DNA of 64,000 nucleotides from CAXBDP01 sp963974465. Lineage in GTDB: Bacteria; Bacteroidota; Bacteroidia; Cytophagales; Cyclobacteriaceae. The stretch lies in NCBI GenBank assembly GCA_049340005.1, contig JBMPIY010000015.1; one strand, written 5' to 3'. Below, in pieces: positions 37,768 through 46,449 of this stretch. Position 1 is the first letter of the stretch, and every line of letters starts with the position of its first letter. The notes beneath the pieces are model-generated. The model made no database searches. It was not told the origin of the DNA and saw only the letters and a program-made list of their open reading frames with translations. The translations under genes and the position numbers were made by a program.

Positions 37768-38562
37768 ATGACTTTATTAAAAAAACCTTTCAATAAACAA
37801 CTTCTTCAAAGGCTGGTGCCTTACCTTTTTATCTTGACGACCATTGTCATTGTGGTTTTCAATGATCTATTTGGAGAGGATGAAGGGTTTGTAATTTTCA
37901 GTCTATTGTTTTTCACTTCGATGGCAGTCTGGATGATACGTTGGGTAATTATTCAGATCAAATTCATACTCCTACTCAAAAAGGAAAAAACACAAGCTGA
38001 ATTAATGCATTTGAAAAGTCAGGTAAACCCACACTTTTTTTTCAATACATTGAATAACCTGTATGGATTAGTAGAGCAAGACACGGCTAAAGCACAGCAG
38101 TTAATTCTCAAATTATCCGACATGATGCGCTACAGTATCTATGAAGGACAAAATGATTGGGTAACCTTAGCTGATGAAATAACCTATCTTGAAAACTACA
38201 TGGATTTACATCGAATGCGTTACCATAAGGAGATTGCCATTCGTTTTGATATAGAGGCAGAAGATCGTAGTATTAAAATCATGCCCTTACTATTTATTAT
38301 TATGGTGGAAAATGCTTTTAAGCATGGAGTAGAAAAACTAAGAAAAGATGCTTTCGTTCACATTCGCTTAAGGGCCACAAAGCAGCTTGTTGATTTTGAA
38401 ATTGAAAATAACTTTGATGTAGACGAGAAGAGCGATAGTGAAGGAATTGGTCTGAATAACCTTCGACAACGATTAGAATTAGTTTATTTGAACAAACATG
38501 AGCTTGAAATATCCTCCCGCCAAGCCGACATTTATAAGATTCGATTAAGGCTTCATTTATGA
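37768..38562 (+). CDS. LytS-type sensor histidine kinase
   Basis: The 264-aa kinase has two membrane helices (about residues 15-32 and 40-65) and the His_kinase (LytS/YehU) catalytic core: the phospho-acceptor His in QVNPHFFFNTLNNLY, an N-box MVENAFKHGVEK and a G-box EGIGLNNLRQRLE. The sensor part is very small, so the stimulus is probably within the membrane. It overlaps the LytTR regulator gene by 4 bases. Confidence 0.93.
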   Translation: MTLLKKPFNKQLLQRLVPYLFILTTIVIVVFNDLFGEDEGFVIFSLLFFTSMAVWMIRWVIIQIKFILLLKKEKTQAELMHLKSQVNPHFFFNTLNNLYGLVEQDTAKAQQLILKLSDMMRYSIYEGQNDWVTLADEITYLENYMDLHRMRYHKEIAIRFDIEAEDRSIKIMPLLFIIMVENAFKHGVEKLRKDAFVHIRLRATKQLVDFEIENNFDVDEKSDSEGIGLNNLRQRLELVYLNKHELEISSRQADIYKIRLRLHL

Positions 38563-39263
38563 GTATCAAATACATGATAGTGGATGACGAATCGATTGCG
38601 CATGACATCATCAAGAAGTATTGTGCATTGTTGCCCAACATGCAACTGATGCAAGACTGCTACGATGCTATTGAAGCGATCGACTATCTCAATAACAATA
38701 CCGTTGATCTGATTTTTCTTGATTTAAACATGCCTAAGCTGCACGGGTTTGAGTTTCTAAAGACACTGCCCAATCAACCGAAAGTAATTGTTACCACTGC
38801 CTACAAAGAGCATGCATTGGAAGGATATGAATTGAATATCGTGGATTACTTATTGAAGCCTTTCTCATTCGAACGCTTTTTGAAGGCCGTTAATAAGGCA
38901 AGCATAGATGCGCTCAAAGTAACATCTACTATACAAAATGAAGTGAGTGATGGAAAGCCGGAAAGAATTTTTCTACGTTCAACAAACAAATATATACAAG
39001 TGGTACTTGATGATATTTTGTTTGTAGAGGCTTCAGGTAATTATATTAAAATTGTGCTAAAAGAAGAGATCATCACCTTACGCGGAACATTATCTTCACT
39101 AACTGAACATATTCCAACAGACGGTTTGATTCAGGTACATCGATCGTTTATGGTGGCACAAAAACACATCAAACGCATAGAAGGAAACCAGATATTTCTT
39201 GATAATTACACAGTGCCTATTGGGAAATTATTTAAGGTTCAGTTGGAACGGCTTTTAAAATAA
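38559..39263 (+). CDS. LytTR-family response regulator
   Basis: The 234-aa protein has a receiver domain (acidic residues in YMIVDDESIAH, phospho-acceptor Asp in IFLDLNMP, Lys in LLKPFSFE) followed by a LytTR DNA-binding domain (IFLRSTNKYIQV, DILFVEASGNYIKI, QVHRSFMVA). Together with the upstream LytS-type kinase it forms a two-component system. The divergent ABC exporter is a likely target; this is inference from the arrangement. Confidence 0.94.
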   Translation: MSIKYMIVDDESIAHDIIKKYCALLPNMQLMQDCYDAIEAIDYLNNNTVDLIFLDLNMPKLHGFEFLKTLPNQPKVIVTTAYKEHALEGYELNIVDYLLKPFSFERFLKAVNKASIDALKVTSTIQNEVSDGKPERIFLRSTNKYIQVVLDDILFVEASGNYIKIVLKEEIITLRGTLSSLTEHIPTDGLIQVHRSFMVAQKHIKRIEGNQIFLDNYTVPIGKLFKVQLERLLK

Positions 39264-39504
39264 GTGCGCCTGAATTTATCACCTTTAGATGACTAAATTG
39301 TTCGGGTCTATTGCCGCCATTTGTAAGTTGTAGTTGCAGATTTTGAAGAACGTAAGTGTTTGTTAGGACATGGTGGTCATACCTACGGCAGATAAATGTG
39401 ATACTTGACTGCCGACATGGCATTAGCATATCATGGGCTTATGTTTAATGTCGTCTATTCATTAGTGGCTGTCGTTGTTTTTTCTGTTTGCCAAAATATA
39501 TTTT
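39264..39504. other. intergenic stretch after the LytTR gene
   Basis: No gene seen. There are inverted-repeat pieces (GCCGCCATTTG and GGTGGTC) and an AACGTAAGTG ... GTTAGGAC pair, which look like a decayed member of the attC-like series. Confidence 0.3.
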
Positions 39505-39864
39505 TCATTTTACGCTCTCTCCAAAAGTCAATAAGTTGTTGTCTGGGTCAAGCAAAGCAAATTCCCTTTGTCCCCAAGGTTTTGTTTCTAAGTGCCCGTT
39601 CGGGTGAATTGAAATTTTGCTGTCCAAAAATGTTTGGTGAAGTTTATCAATGTCGTTTGTCCTGATATAAACTTGTCCATAGTTTTCTTTTGGGTTAAGG
39701 TCTTTGAACTCAAAAAAATGAATTTGAATTTTGTCTTTATAAACCATTAAGTAACCATCAAAGTCAATGTCACCGAAAAGTTGAAACCCTAATTTATTCA
39801 CGTAATAGTCTTTCGTTACCGCTTTGTCTCGCATGGGTAACTTAGGATTTATTTCTGTCAGCAT
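39505..39864 (-). CDS. VOC-family (glyoxalase/bleomycin-resistance-like) protein
   Basis: The 119-aa protein has the two beta-alpha-beta-beta-beta halves of VOC proteins: YYVNKLGFQLFGDIDFDGYLMV, then QIHFFEFKDL, and the later IRTNDIDKLHQTFLDSKI with GQREFALLDPDNNLLTF at the end. Such proteins bind or modify small toxic compounds, including bleomycin-type drugs; no substrate can be named. First of the minus-strand accessory units after the core block. Confidence 0.88.
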   Translation of the reverse strand: MLTEINPKLPMRDKAVTKDYYVNKLGFQLFGDIDFDGYLMVYKDKIQIHFFEFKDLNPKENYGQVYIRTNDIDKLHQTFLDSKISIHPNGHLETKPWGQREFALLDPDNNLLTFGESVK

Positions 39865-39956
39865 ATTTTATTGTGTTTATTTTGCAAATAAAATTTCTTG
39901 TTGATCATTGTTTGTTATCAGTATTTCATACGGTTGCAACAAGCGTAAATAAAAAA

Positions 39957-40107
39957 CCCTTAAACTGGGGGTACTTCCAATCTCCTATCTTATTTCTCCG
40001 AGAATAGGATCGCAAATTCTAAGTTAGGTTAAAAACACTTTGCAAAAGCGCTCCAGCTGGACTCATATTAAGTCGCACCGACCACACGAATCCTTAGTTG
40101 TTAGTGA
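39957..40107. repeat. family C intergenic repeat, copy with both ends
   Basis: Contains ATAAAAAACCCTTAAA, TCTCCTATCTTATTTCTC, a CAAATTCTAAGTTAGG segment, GCAAAAGCGCTCCAGC, GTCGCACCGACCACACGAATCCTTAGTTG, and ends TTGTTAGTGACTG 9 bases from the stop of the baeRF gene. Related elements occur at 43480, 44300, 47720 and 50975. Confidence 0.6.
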
Positions 40108-40115
40108 CTGTCTTT

Positions 40116-41267
40116 TTAATATCTAAAGAGTCCGTTTATTTTTGTTGATTTCACGGGCATATGATCTTTTTCTATTAAATATACGGTTCCTCGGTTTTCT
40201 AAAACCTTTATTGCAAGAAGATTCATTAAAGAAACATTAGAGGATTTATGTACATCTTCTATTTTTACCTCCTGTGTTAATGGATTGTAAGTACCATATA
40301 CATCAGCCTTGTTTTCTATAAAAAGTGTATCAATTTTTCCTTCAAAAGCGGCTATAAATAGTTCATTGATATCAGAAGATGTTTTCCCACTTCCTGCAAG
40401 AGACGAAAACTTGTCTAGTTTCGCATTCTTGGTTTTATTAAAATATGGTTCTATTAATTCCCAGGCTTCTTCATGTAATACAAAAATATCCTTATCAGTC
40501 GGATTGCCAGAAATGTGTTGAGTGAAAAGATTTTGATAAGTATTAACTTCCTGATAAATTGGGAAATAATAGTCCAAAGAACAAATTATCAATGGTGGGG
40601 TTTGGTCGTCATGTAATATTTGCATCAGCCCTTTGTCAATTGCTCTGAAATATTGCATTAATTCCTTTTTTTCCTTGGAATCATTGTCCTCATGGCCGTG
40701 AAACGAACCTGCGCTTTTGTTACCTTGTTGAGTTCTGAATTGTAAACTTTTTTCCTCATAATCGTAGCCTACAATGTCTTCTAAACGGGATGGAATTAAA
40801 TCATTATCAGTAATTTCTGTTATACTATGCCTTGTTCCTTCGTATAAATTTACTCTATCCTGTTTTAAAGTGAGTAAATAAAACAACCCGTCTCCGTTGA
40901 ATAAGGGTATTATTGGCTTCAAATAAAACTCATTTGATAAGTAATTAAATTCCTCAAAATGTATTGGTAAAGTGTATGTTTGGAATACATTATCTGATAA
41001 AAAAATCGCCAATCCACCTGACTGATGCCGCCAAAACTCTTTATTATTTACTAAATCGTTGATTGATTTAGTAAACGTCTCAATTTCATTGGAGCTCATG
41101 CCATTACCTTCCAATTTTGATTTAATTTCTTTAAGTTGGATTTTAAGATTTAAAGCATCTTTTCCTTTTAAAGTTTCCTCTCCAGCACTATGTGTTGGTA
41201 TGAATATCGATACACAATGAGTGTTGTGTATTTGAGATAACTGAAGTAATTCTTTTTTCGTTATCAT
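40116..41267 (-). CDS. baeRF-family protein (bacterial eRF1-like domain)
   Basis: The 383-aa protein starts with the strand HCVSIFIPTHSAG found in baeRF proteins, has the central GYDYEEKSLQFRTQQG insert and the late ELFIAAFEGKIDTLFIENKADVYG stretch. baeRFs are relatives of archaeo-eukaryotic release factor eRF1 found in bacteria; they are predicted to act on ribosomes, possibly in rescue. They have often been found near stress and biofilm genes, but here it sits in an accessory unit with a 61-aa protein 28 bases upstream. No catalytic GGQ is visible. Confidence 0.8.
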   Translation of the reverse strand: MITKKELLQLSQIHNTHCVSIFIPTHSAGEETLKGKDALNLKIQLKEIKSKLEGNGMSSNEIETFTKSINDLVNNKEFWRHQSGGLAIFLSDNVFQTYTLPIHFEEFNYLSNEFYLKPIIPLFNGDGLFYLLTLKQDRVNLYEGTRHSITEITDNDLIPSRLEDIVGYDYEEKSLQFRTQQGNKSAGSFHGHEDNDSKEKKELMQYFRAIDKGLMQILHDDQTPPLIICSLDYYFPIYQEVNTYQNLFTQHISGNPTDKDIFVLHEEAWELIEPYFNKTKNAKLDKFSSLAGSGKTSSDINELFIAAFEGKIDTLFIENKADVYGTYNPLTQEVKIEDVHKSSNVSLMNLLAIKVLENRGTVYLIEKDHMPVKSTKINGLFRY

Positions 41268-41295
41268 TTTTTTGTAGTTTATATTATTATTTCAC

Positions 41296-41481
41296 CTACT
41301 TTTTTTGTCTCAAAATTTTACATTTCACCTTTACGCCTTTTAAGCTGTATTGAATTTCTTCTACCCTGATAGTTTCAGTCGCTGTTGTCACAAAACTTTC
41401 TCCGTTAGATGAAGTAAATAATCTGGGTTCTCTGCAGTTAAGACTGATCCCACAAATTTTACCTTTGCCATCTTTATCCAT
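41296..41481 (-). CDS. 61-aa hypothetical protein upstream of baeRF gene
   Basis: The product (MDKDGKGKICGISLNC...) has basic and Cys residues and no known family. A purine-rich GGAAGAA lies just before the ATG and the stop is 28 bases before the baeRF start, so a small two-gene unit is credible. No transmembrane helix or signal is seen. Confidence 0.45.
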   Translation of the reverse strand: MDKDGKGKICGISLNCREPRLFTSSNGESFVTTATETIRVEEIQYSLKGVKVKCKILRQKK

Positions 41482-41654
41482 TTCTTCCTAGGAAAAACAC
41501 CTGCTCTGATCCACCAAGCACATTTTTTAGATATCTATTCTATTTTTTCTAACGAAGTTGTTCAACTCCACAAAGTCGTTTCTAATTGTTACAGTAAAAT
41601 CGCCTTCTGGGTTTCGAGATGATTTTTTACGAAATAACTTACTTAAAACCTTAT

Positions 41655-42269
41655 TTATAAAAGATTTAGTTCATTCGTTAAATTTCTTTTTGCTTGAGTT
41701 TCAAACTTACTAAAAAAAACGTCTGTCTTAAATATTCTGTCAATTGTCAAAAAATGCTGTAATATTTTTTTGCGTCCTGCATTGTAAACGAAGTCAGGAT
41801 AAATAGAAAATTCTTTTCTTAAGTTTTTGTAATACGATGAATAGGTTTCCCAATCTTGCCCCAATATTGAAAGGTCGGCATCAATAAAATAGTTTGTATC
41901 GCTGTCAATTGATTTTAGGTGTGATTTGGTCGCTAAAATTTGTTGTTTACAAAGTTCTATTTTGTCATTAGAAACAGAAATTTGTTGCAGTCGTTTTTCA
42001 GCAAGTTCAGCACTTTTTTCTTCGTTGTTCGATTTTGTAGCGTTGTAAATTATGTCGTGATAGTAAAGTGTAAACAAAATAGTGTCCCAATTTTGTATAT
42101 CTCCCTTTACTTCGGTGAGTTGAGCCAGTAAATTTTCTAGGTGCTTTAAAGTATGATAAAATCTCTTTTTACCCGAATAGTTTTTCTCAATTTCAGTCCA
42201 TAGTTCTTCTGCTAGACGGTCATTGTCTGTATAGTTTCTCAAAAGTCCTATGAATGTTTCTTTTAGCAA
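41655..42269 (-). CDS. HD-superfamily metal-dependent phosphohydrolase
   Basis: The 204-aa protein has a YHTLKHL motif and a later YYHDIIYN with the HD pair, then a conserved Asp in FIDADLSILG. This arrangement matches the predicted metal-dependent HD phosphohydrolases that often appear in bacterial accessory regions. Substrate unknown. Upstream lies a family B repeat with the CTGACTAACA end 14 bases from the ATG. Confidence 0.85.
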   Translation of the reverse strand: MLKETFIGLLRNYTDNDRLAEELWTEIEKNYSGKKRFYHTLKHLENLLAQLTEVKGDIQNWDTILFTLYYHDIIYNATKSNNEEKSAELAEKRLQQISVSNDKIELCKQQILATKSHLKSIDSDTNYFIDADLSILGQDWETYSSYYKNLRKEFSIYPDFVYNAGRKKILQHFLTIDRIFKTDVFFSKFETQAKRNLTNELNLL

Positions 42270-42282
42270 GATCGTTCTTTAA

Positions 42283-42420
42283 AATCCTGACTAACAAAAA
42301 TATAAGCCTCTAATCTAGCTGATTTCGAGGAGCTAAGTCTTCATTTTCAGATCGAATCTATCGATTCATTTTTTATTCGCTTTACCAATCCGAGTTTTAC
42401 TCATTATTTTTATTTTTCAA
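42283..42420. repeat. family B intergenic repeat, copy 2
   Basis: Starts CCTGACTAACAAAAATATAAGCCTC and continues TCTTCATTTTCAGATCGAAT, CGATTCATTTTTTATTCGC. Aligned with 45366, 50733 and 63476. The ATG of the HD gene lies to its left on the minus strand. The rest of 42421-42539 contains no gene. Confidence 0.65.
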
Positions 42421-42539
42421 TGGTATTTGTGATATCGCTTCCCTAAGTTCCTTTCCGATCTTGGAAGATATTTCTCTGAGAATGTATCTAAGGAGCATTT
42501 CAATTTACTCATTCCAAACATTCGCCAAACTCATTTAGC

Positions 42540-43469
42540 TTATTCTATTTGAAAATGTTTCATTACACGCAAAGCTCGGAGTGTATTCCATCTACTTGGC
42601 TTACCAGCTTTCTCCATGTGGAAGTGCACCTGTCCGACATGAGCAGCTGCCATATTCCATGTACCTTCCTTATTTCGTTTTGATTTCAGAATACCTATTG
42701 CAGCTTCCATTCTGTTATCCCAAGCAATCCCAGCATATTGAAAAAAGTCCATGGCTCGAAGTATATCATACCTCCATCTGCACGGATAAGTTAGCTTCAA
42801 AAAGTTCTTACTTATAATTTGACCTGTTCTGTCAGACAGGAATAACTGATGTAACAATATAAACTCTATTGCACTTTCTTTGGCCAGAAGGATTTCGTCT
42901 TCTCTATAGGTATATCCTGCTTTTTGAAATTCTGTTAAACCTTCAAGTACTGATAATGAAGTATGCAAAGAACTATGTTTAGCTCCACTTCTTGTTGTTC
43001 TGCAGTTAAATCCACCATCTGGCATAATCTGATCTAAAATACTGTCAATAATGGAATGCAATTTCTTTTCAGGCGTATGGAAATAGGAAGCATAATTTAA
43101 AAACATCCCGTTCGCACAGACATCACTACGCTGAGTTGTAGATGGCCCCAATGGAATTCCACCATCATCGGCTTTACCATTTCGCAAAACAAGCTCAATA
43201 GCTTCTTTGATAATTTTATTGTTTGAGGAGCAATTTAGATTTCGAAGATCAAGTAATGTATAAAAGGTAGAAGTCCATTTGGGTTGATAGAATCTATCGC
43301 CCCAATGGCCATCTGAATTGCGTTTTGACAGAAAGTTTAGACCCCATCCTTCCTTCGCTATTCTGTCCTGAAGTTTCTTTTTGTCAACTCCCAACAAATC
43401 ACGCCAAACTTGATATTGTATGTAGACATCACCTTCTAGCAACCATTCTACAATTTGCTGCTTGTTCAT
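42540..43469 (-). CDS. alpha/alpha-toroid (prenyltransferase/terpene-cyclase-like) protein
   Basis: The 309-aa protein is helical with a GHWGDRFYQPKW repeat near residue 55, DGGFNCRTTR near 152 and EGTWNMAAAH near 270; these are QW/toroid motifs seen in squalene-cyclase-like and alpha/alpha-toroid proteins. No DxDD or other clear catalytic Asp motif is present, so a binding or lyase role is more likely than cyclase. Members are common in Bacteroidota accessory regions. Start and stop are flanked by repeats of families C/B. Confidence 0.75.
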   Translation of the reverse strand: MNKQQIVEWLLEGDVYIQYQVWRDLLGVDKKKLQDRIAKEGWGLNFLSKRNSDGHWGDRFYQPKWTSTFYTLLDLRNLNCSSNNKIIKEAIELVLRNGKADDGGIPLGPSTTQRSDVCANGMFLNYASYFHTPEKKLHSIIDSILDQIMPDGGFNCRTTRSGAKHSSLHTSLSVLEGLTEFQKAGYTYREDEILLAKESAIEFILLHQLFLSDRTGQIISKNFLKLTYPCRWRYDILRAMDFFQYAGIAWDNRMEAAIGILKSKRNKEGTWNMAAAHVGQVHFHMEKAGKPSRWNTLRALRVMKHFQIE

Positions 43470-43479
43470 TTTAATTCTG

Positions 43480-43738
43480 ACTAATACAAATAAAATTCTC
43501 TAATTTGGATTAATGCAAATATCCCATGTTATTCTTCTGAGAAAACTACCCACCAAGAAAGCAGATTCAAATCCTAAGTTAGGTCAGGAATGCTTTACAA
43601 AAGCGCTCCCGTTGGAACCCATCACCAATGAGGATTGAAATAGTTACAAACGTTTTGCATGCAACAAACACCAATTTGCTCAACCTTGATCATATTCAGT
43701 CGTTCCGACCACACGAATCCTTCGTTGTTAGCGACTCA
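43480..43738. repeat. composite intergenic repeat (family C plus B-like end)
   Basis: On the minus strand it starts GAGTCGCTAACAACGAAGGATTCGTGTGGTCGGAACG right after the SRPBCC gene and ends TTATTTGTATTAGTCAGAATT, 12 bases before the toroid-gene ATG. The two ends are imperfect complements (CTAACAACGAAGGATTC / CTAATACAAATAAAATTC). Confidence 0.6.
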
Positions 43739-43753
43739 CATTCTTTTCTCATT

Positions 43754-44248
43754 TTAATTATTCACCATTCCGCTAAAGTTAGTGTCTTTGTTTCTTAGGT
43801 CAAGGCCACCTTCATAAACAGATTTTAAGTTTACAAGGAAGAATGACCAACCTGAAGCGCACCCTAATCGGATTCCTTGTTTTGAAAGTTCATCTGTCGG
43901 AATATTTTTTTGTGTTAATTCTACTAACACATAATCATCTTGTACAGAGAGTTTAATATCAACTAAACATTCTCCGGCGAAAGTGAACTGAATATAATCC
44001 TTTCCATTCGCTTCAATAATTTTACCCTGCTCTGTAACATCAAACAAATACCAATTCCATTCATAGGTAAATCCCTTTTCAATGGAAGAGTCTTTACCAA
44101 TTGGTTTTTTGTTAGTATCCATAAAAGTAGCCTTACTTAAAAACCATTTTTCAATTTCTGACGCACTAGTCCAAGCCTTATATATGTCAGTTAACCGTGC
44201 TTTAATCGCTATTTTTCTCGTAAATGTTGTCCAGTCAAAATTTTTCAT
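43754..44248 (-). CDS. SRPBCC/AHSA1-type protein
   Basis: The protein (164 aa from ATG at 44248) has the START/SRPBCC pattern: KAWTSASEIEKWFLSKATF and the strand FTYEWNWYLFDVTEQGK, with a ligand-cavity tail RLGCASGWSFFLVNLKSVYEGG. An upstream ATG at 44290 would add 14 residues with no family match. The family binds hydrophobic ligands or acts as an Hsp90-cochaperone-like domain; no function known here. Confidence 0.8.
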   Translation of the reverse strand: MKNFDWTTFTRKIAIKARLTDIYKAWTSASEIEKWFLSKATFMDTNKKPIGKDSSIEKGFTYEWNWYLFDVTEQGKIIEANGKDYIQFTFAGECLVDIKLSVQDDYVLVELTQKNIPTDELSKQGIRLGCASGWSFFLVNLKSVYEGGLDLRNKDTNFSGMVNN

Positions 44249-44299
44249 TTTATGTGCTATTATTTTATTTACATGTTGGTACCATTCCACTTGCTTCTA

Positions 44300-44478
44300 G
44301 CAAACCTAAATTAAAATCTTCAATTTTGATTTATTTCTAATCTCCTATCCTATTCCTCAAAAAAAGGATTTCTGAATCCTAAAAGAGATTGGGAACACTT
44401 GGTGAAAACGCTCTAGTTTGGCCAACCTTGGACACATTCAGTCTCACTAAACGCACCAATCTTTAGTTGTTGTTCGGT
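44300..44478. repeat. family C intergenic repeat, copy next to RNAP alpha-CTD-like gene
   Basis: Includes ATTTCTAATCTCCTATCCTATTC, GGATTTCTGAATCC, GAACACTTGGTGAAAACGCTCTAG, ending CACCAATCTTTAGTTGTTGTTCGG 12 bases from the next stop. Left end resembles family B/C junctions. Confidence 0.5.
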
Positions 44479-44490
44479 CGACTTTCCTTT

Positions 44491-44787
44491 TCATTCCTTT
44501 TGTTTGAACGTTAAACTCTCATCCTCAAGAGCTTTTTTAAATGTAGGTAATGAAGCCTTTCCTATTCCGTGTAAATTCAAGATTTCCTTTTCAGTATAGG
44601 TCGATAATTTTTGAACGGTGTCAATTCCGTTATTAAGTAATGTATTTCTTGCAGGATTACTTAGCAAAGCTAAAAATCCCGTTACAGGTTTTTTTAATTT
44701 CTCACATGTAGGGCAAGTCGGACAATCTGTACTTTTATAGAATGTGTGTCCATGCTTACAAGTTCTTTTTGTCTTTTTTGTTGCCAT
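44491..44787 (-). CDS. RNA polymerase alpha-CTD-like protein with zinc-ribbon start
   Basis: The 98-aa protein has an N-terminal cluster of Cys and His (CKHGHTFYKSTDCPTCPTCE) and a C-terminal helix-hairpin-helix region (PARNTLLNNGIDTVQKLSTYTEKEILNLHGIGKASL) that matches the C-terminal domain of RNA polymerase alpha. It could bind DNA or an activator as a free alpha-CTD. One base separates its start from the stop of the upstream DHFR-like gene. Confidence 0.8.
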   Translation of the reverse strand: MATKKTKRTCKHGHTFYKSTDCPTCPTCEKLKKPVTGFLALLSNPARNTLLNNGIDTVQKLSTYTEKEILNLHGIGKASLPTFKKALEDESLTFKQKE

Positions 44788-44788
44788 A

Positions 44789-45322
44789 CTATCTTTTTCG
44801 CTTGTAATACAATTGTGTTAAACCTGTATCAAATGACTTTGCACTCACAAACTCAAGTTGCTGTTCGGGTCTATTGTCTTTGAATAATCTTGTCCCGTTG
44901 CCAACCAAAACTGGTATAACTGAAATTATAAATTCGTCTATCAAGTCTTGCTGTAAAAGCTCATTAATAATTTCTGCTCCACCATCACAGTAAATGTCCA
45001 ATCCATCTTTAGATTTAAGTTGATGAATTAATTCAGTCAAGTTTCCTGCATAAAAAGTAGTTCTGCCAATTTTTGGTCTTTCAGTTCTTGTAATTACATA
45101 AACGTCACGTTGTCCGTTGTCGTAATAAGAAGAGCCTATTTCTTTAAGCACATAATCATAGGTCTTTCTCCCAAGAATTATGGTGTCGATATTTGACGTA
45201 AATTCTGAATAACCGTAGTCTTCCCCTTCCTTTTCAACTAATTTTAGAAAACTTAGATCATCATTTGGTTTTGCAATGTATCCGTCTAAACTTGTGGCAA
45301 TGAAAAGTGATAATTTTCGCAT
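44789..45322 (-). CDS. dihydrofolate reductase-family (RibD C-terminal-like) protein
   Basis: A 177-aa protein with the DHFR/RibD-type fold: LFIATSLDGYIAK, IILGRKTYDYVL, VYVITR, YCDGGAEIINELL and a late LVGNGTRLF. These reductases use NADPH; this subgroup has no proven substrate and is not the folate-pathway enzyme. It is the first gene of a two-gene unit with the RNAP alpha-CTD-like protein. Confidence 0.86.
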   Translation of the reverse strand: MRKLSLFIATSLDGYIAKPNDDLSFLKLVEKEGEDYGYSEFTSNIDTIILGRKTYDYVLKEIGSSYYDNGQRDVYVITRTERPKIGRTTFYAGNLTELIHQLKSKDGLDIYCDGGAEIINELLQQDLIDEFIISVIPVLVGNGTRLFKDNRPEQQLEFVSAKSFDTGLTQLYYKRKR

Positions 45323-45365
45323 TGTTTAATTTTACTTATCTGTTTCGTGTTATCGTAACGTTTTT

Positions 45366-45490
45366 TTAGCTTCTGACTAACGTAAATAAAAAACCTCCAA
45401 TCTGGCCAATTTCGAGATCTAAGTCTTCATTTTCAAACCGAATTTATCAATTTGTTTTTTATTTGATTGACCAATCCCAACTTTCTTTTG
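45366..45490. repeat. family B intergenic repeat, copy 3
   Basis: GCTTCTGACTAACGTAAATAAAAAACCTCCAATCTGGCC then GAGATCTAAGTCTTCATTTTC. The open frames on either strand across 45433-45804 run through repeat sequence and a short Cys-rich stretch (45619-45690); I do not annotate a gene in 45323-45852. Confidence 0.6.
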
Positions 45491-45852
45491 TGATCCAAGT
45501 TCAGATATCCTTCTGGATTGATATAAGAAAATCCTTTTACTACCGTATTCCAGATGATCCCCAATTTTGGGGCTATTGCGCTGATGGCAGATAGGCGGCC
45601 TTTTCGAAAGTTTATTCTATGAAAAAAGTCTCGCAATGTCCCTCATGCAAGAAAGGAAAATTACAGACCCTAGCTGTCTTCGATCAATGGGTATTTTTCC
45701 ATTTTCTTAATGATAATAAATTATATTCACCTCATTTGCGTTTCCTTTGTCCCAAAGGAATACCATCTGGCTTAAGTCTTAGCGAAGAAATTACCAGTGG
45801 CTAAAATATAAGAGCTTTTTTAAAAATTGGCCGTGCAACAGCTTCCCTTTTG

Positions 45853-46449
45853 TTATATGCCTTTTTTCGGTCTGAATTGTTGGGGTTGTTGTTTTTGAGA
45901 AGCATTTTCTACTATTTCTAAAACTCGCTTTTGTCTTGTTGCTTCTGTTTTTGCAAGTGCTATCCAATGTAGTAGAATCTTTTTCTTGCTCTTGCTTAAC
46001 GATGAAAAATAGTCTTTTGAGTTCTCAAACTTTTCAAATGCTTCTTCCAATTCCTGTGGAATAATTAGTTCTTCTGCTTCATCCAAAATTGTCCAAGAAC
46101 CATTTTGTTTGGCAATCTCTATAACATCAAAACCTACCTGTGTCATTAATCCTTTTGCTGTTAAGGTTTCAATTTTTTGTTTGTTTATTTTACTCCAAGT
46201 GCTGTTAGGCTTTCGTTTGCAAAAATATTGTCTGTATGTATCCTTGTCTATCGTTTCTGCTTTACTATCTATCCATCCAAAACATAGTGCTTCATCAACA
46301 GCATCACTCCAATTTACCGATGGTTTGCTTGTGTGTTTCTTATAAAAAATAAGCCAAACAGCATCTTTCTGAATGTGATTTTTCTCTAACCACTTTCTCC
46401 AATGCTGTTTGGTTTTTGGGTAATATTCATCAACCTCCTTTAAGATCAT
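45853..46449 (-). CDS. YdeI/OmpD-associated-family protein
   Basis: The 198-aa protein has the family start AVWLIFYKKHT, LCFGWIDSKAETID and the segment RKPNSTWSKINK, and a late YFSSLSKSKKKILLHWI. Family members of this type have been linked to peptide resistance in one Gram-positive, but in general the function is unknown. Its ATG shares one base with the stop of the upstream DinB gene, so it is the third gene of a WYL-DinB-YdeI unit. Confidence 0.86.
   Translation of the reverse strand: MILKEVDEYYPKTKQHWRKWLEKNHIQKDAVWLIFYKKHTSKPSVNWSDAVDEALCFGWIDSKAETIDKDTYRQYFCKRKPNSTWSKINKQKIETLTAKGLMTQVGFDVIEIAKQNGSWTILDEAEELIIPQELEEAFEKFENSKDYFSSLSKSKKKILLHWIALAKTEATRQKRVLEIVENASQKQQPQQFRPKKGI

Noticed and set aside
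45433..45804. Two short frames (67 codons minus, 61 codons plus) with CPSCKKGKL
   Set aside because: The minus frame covers family B repeat. The plus frame has a Cys pair reminiscent of an IS91-type transposase end but nothing else, and an in-frame stop lies a few codons upstream.
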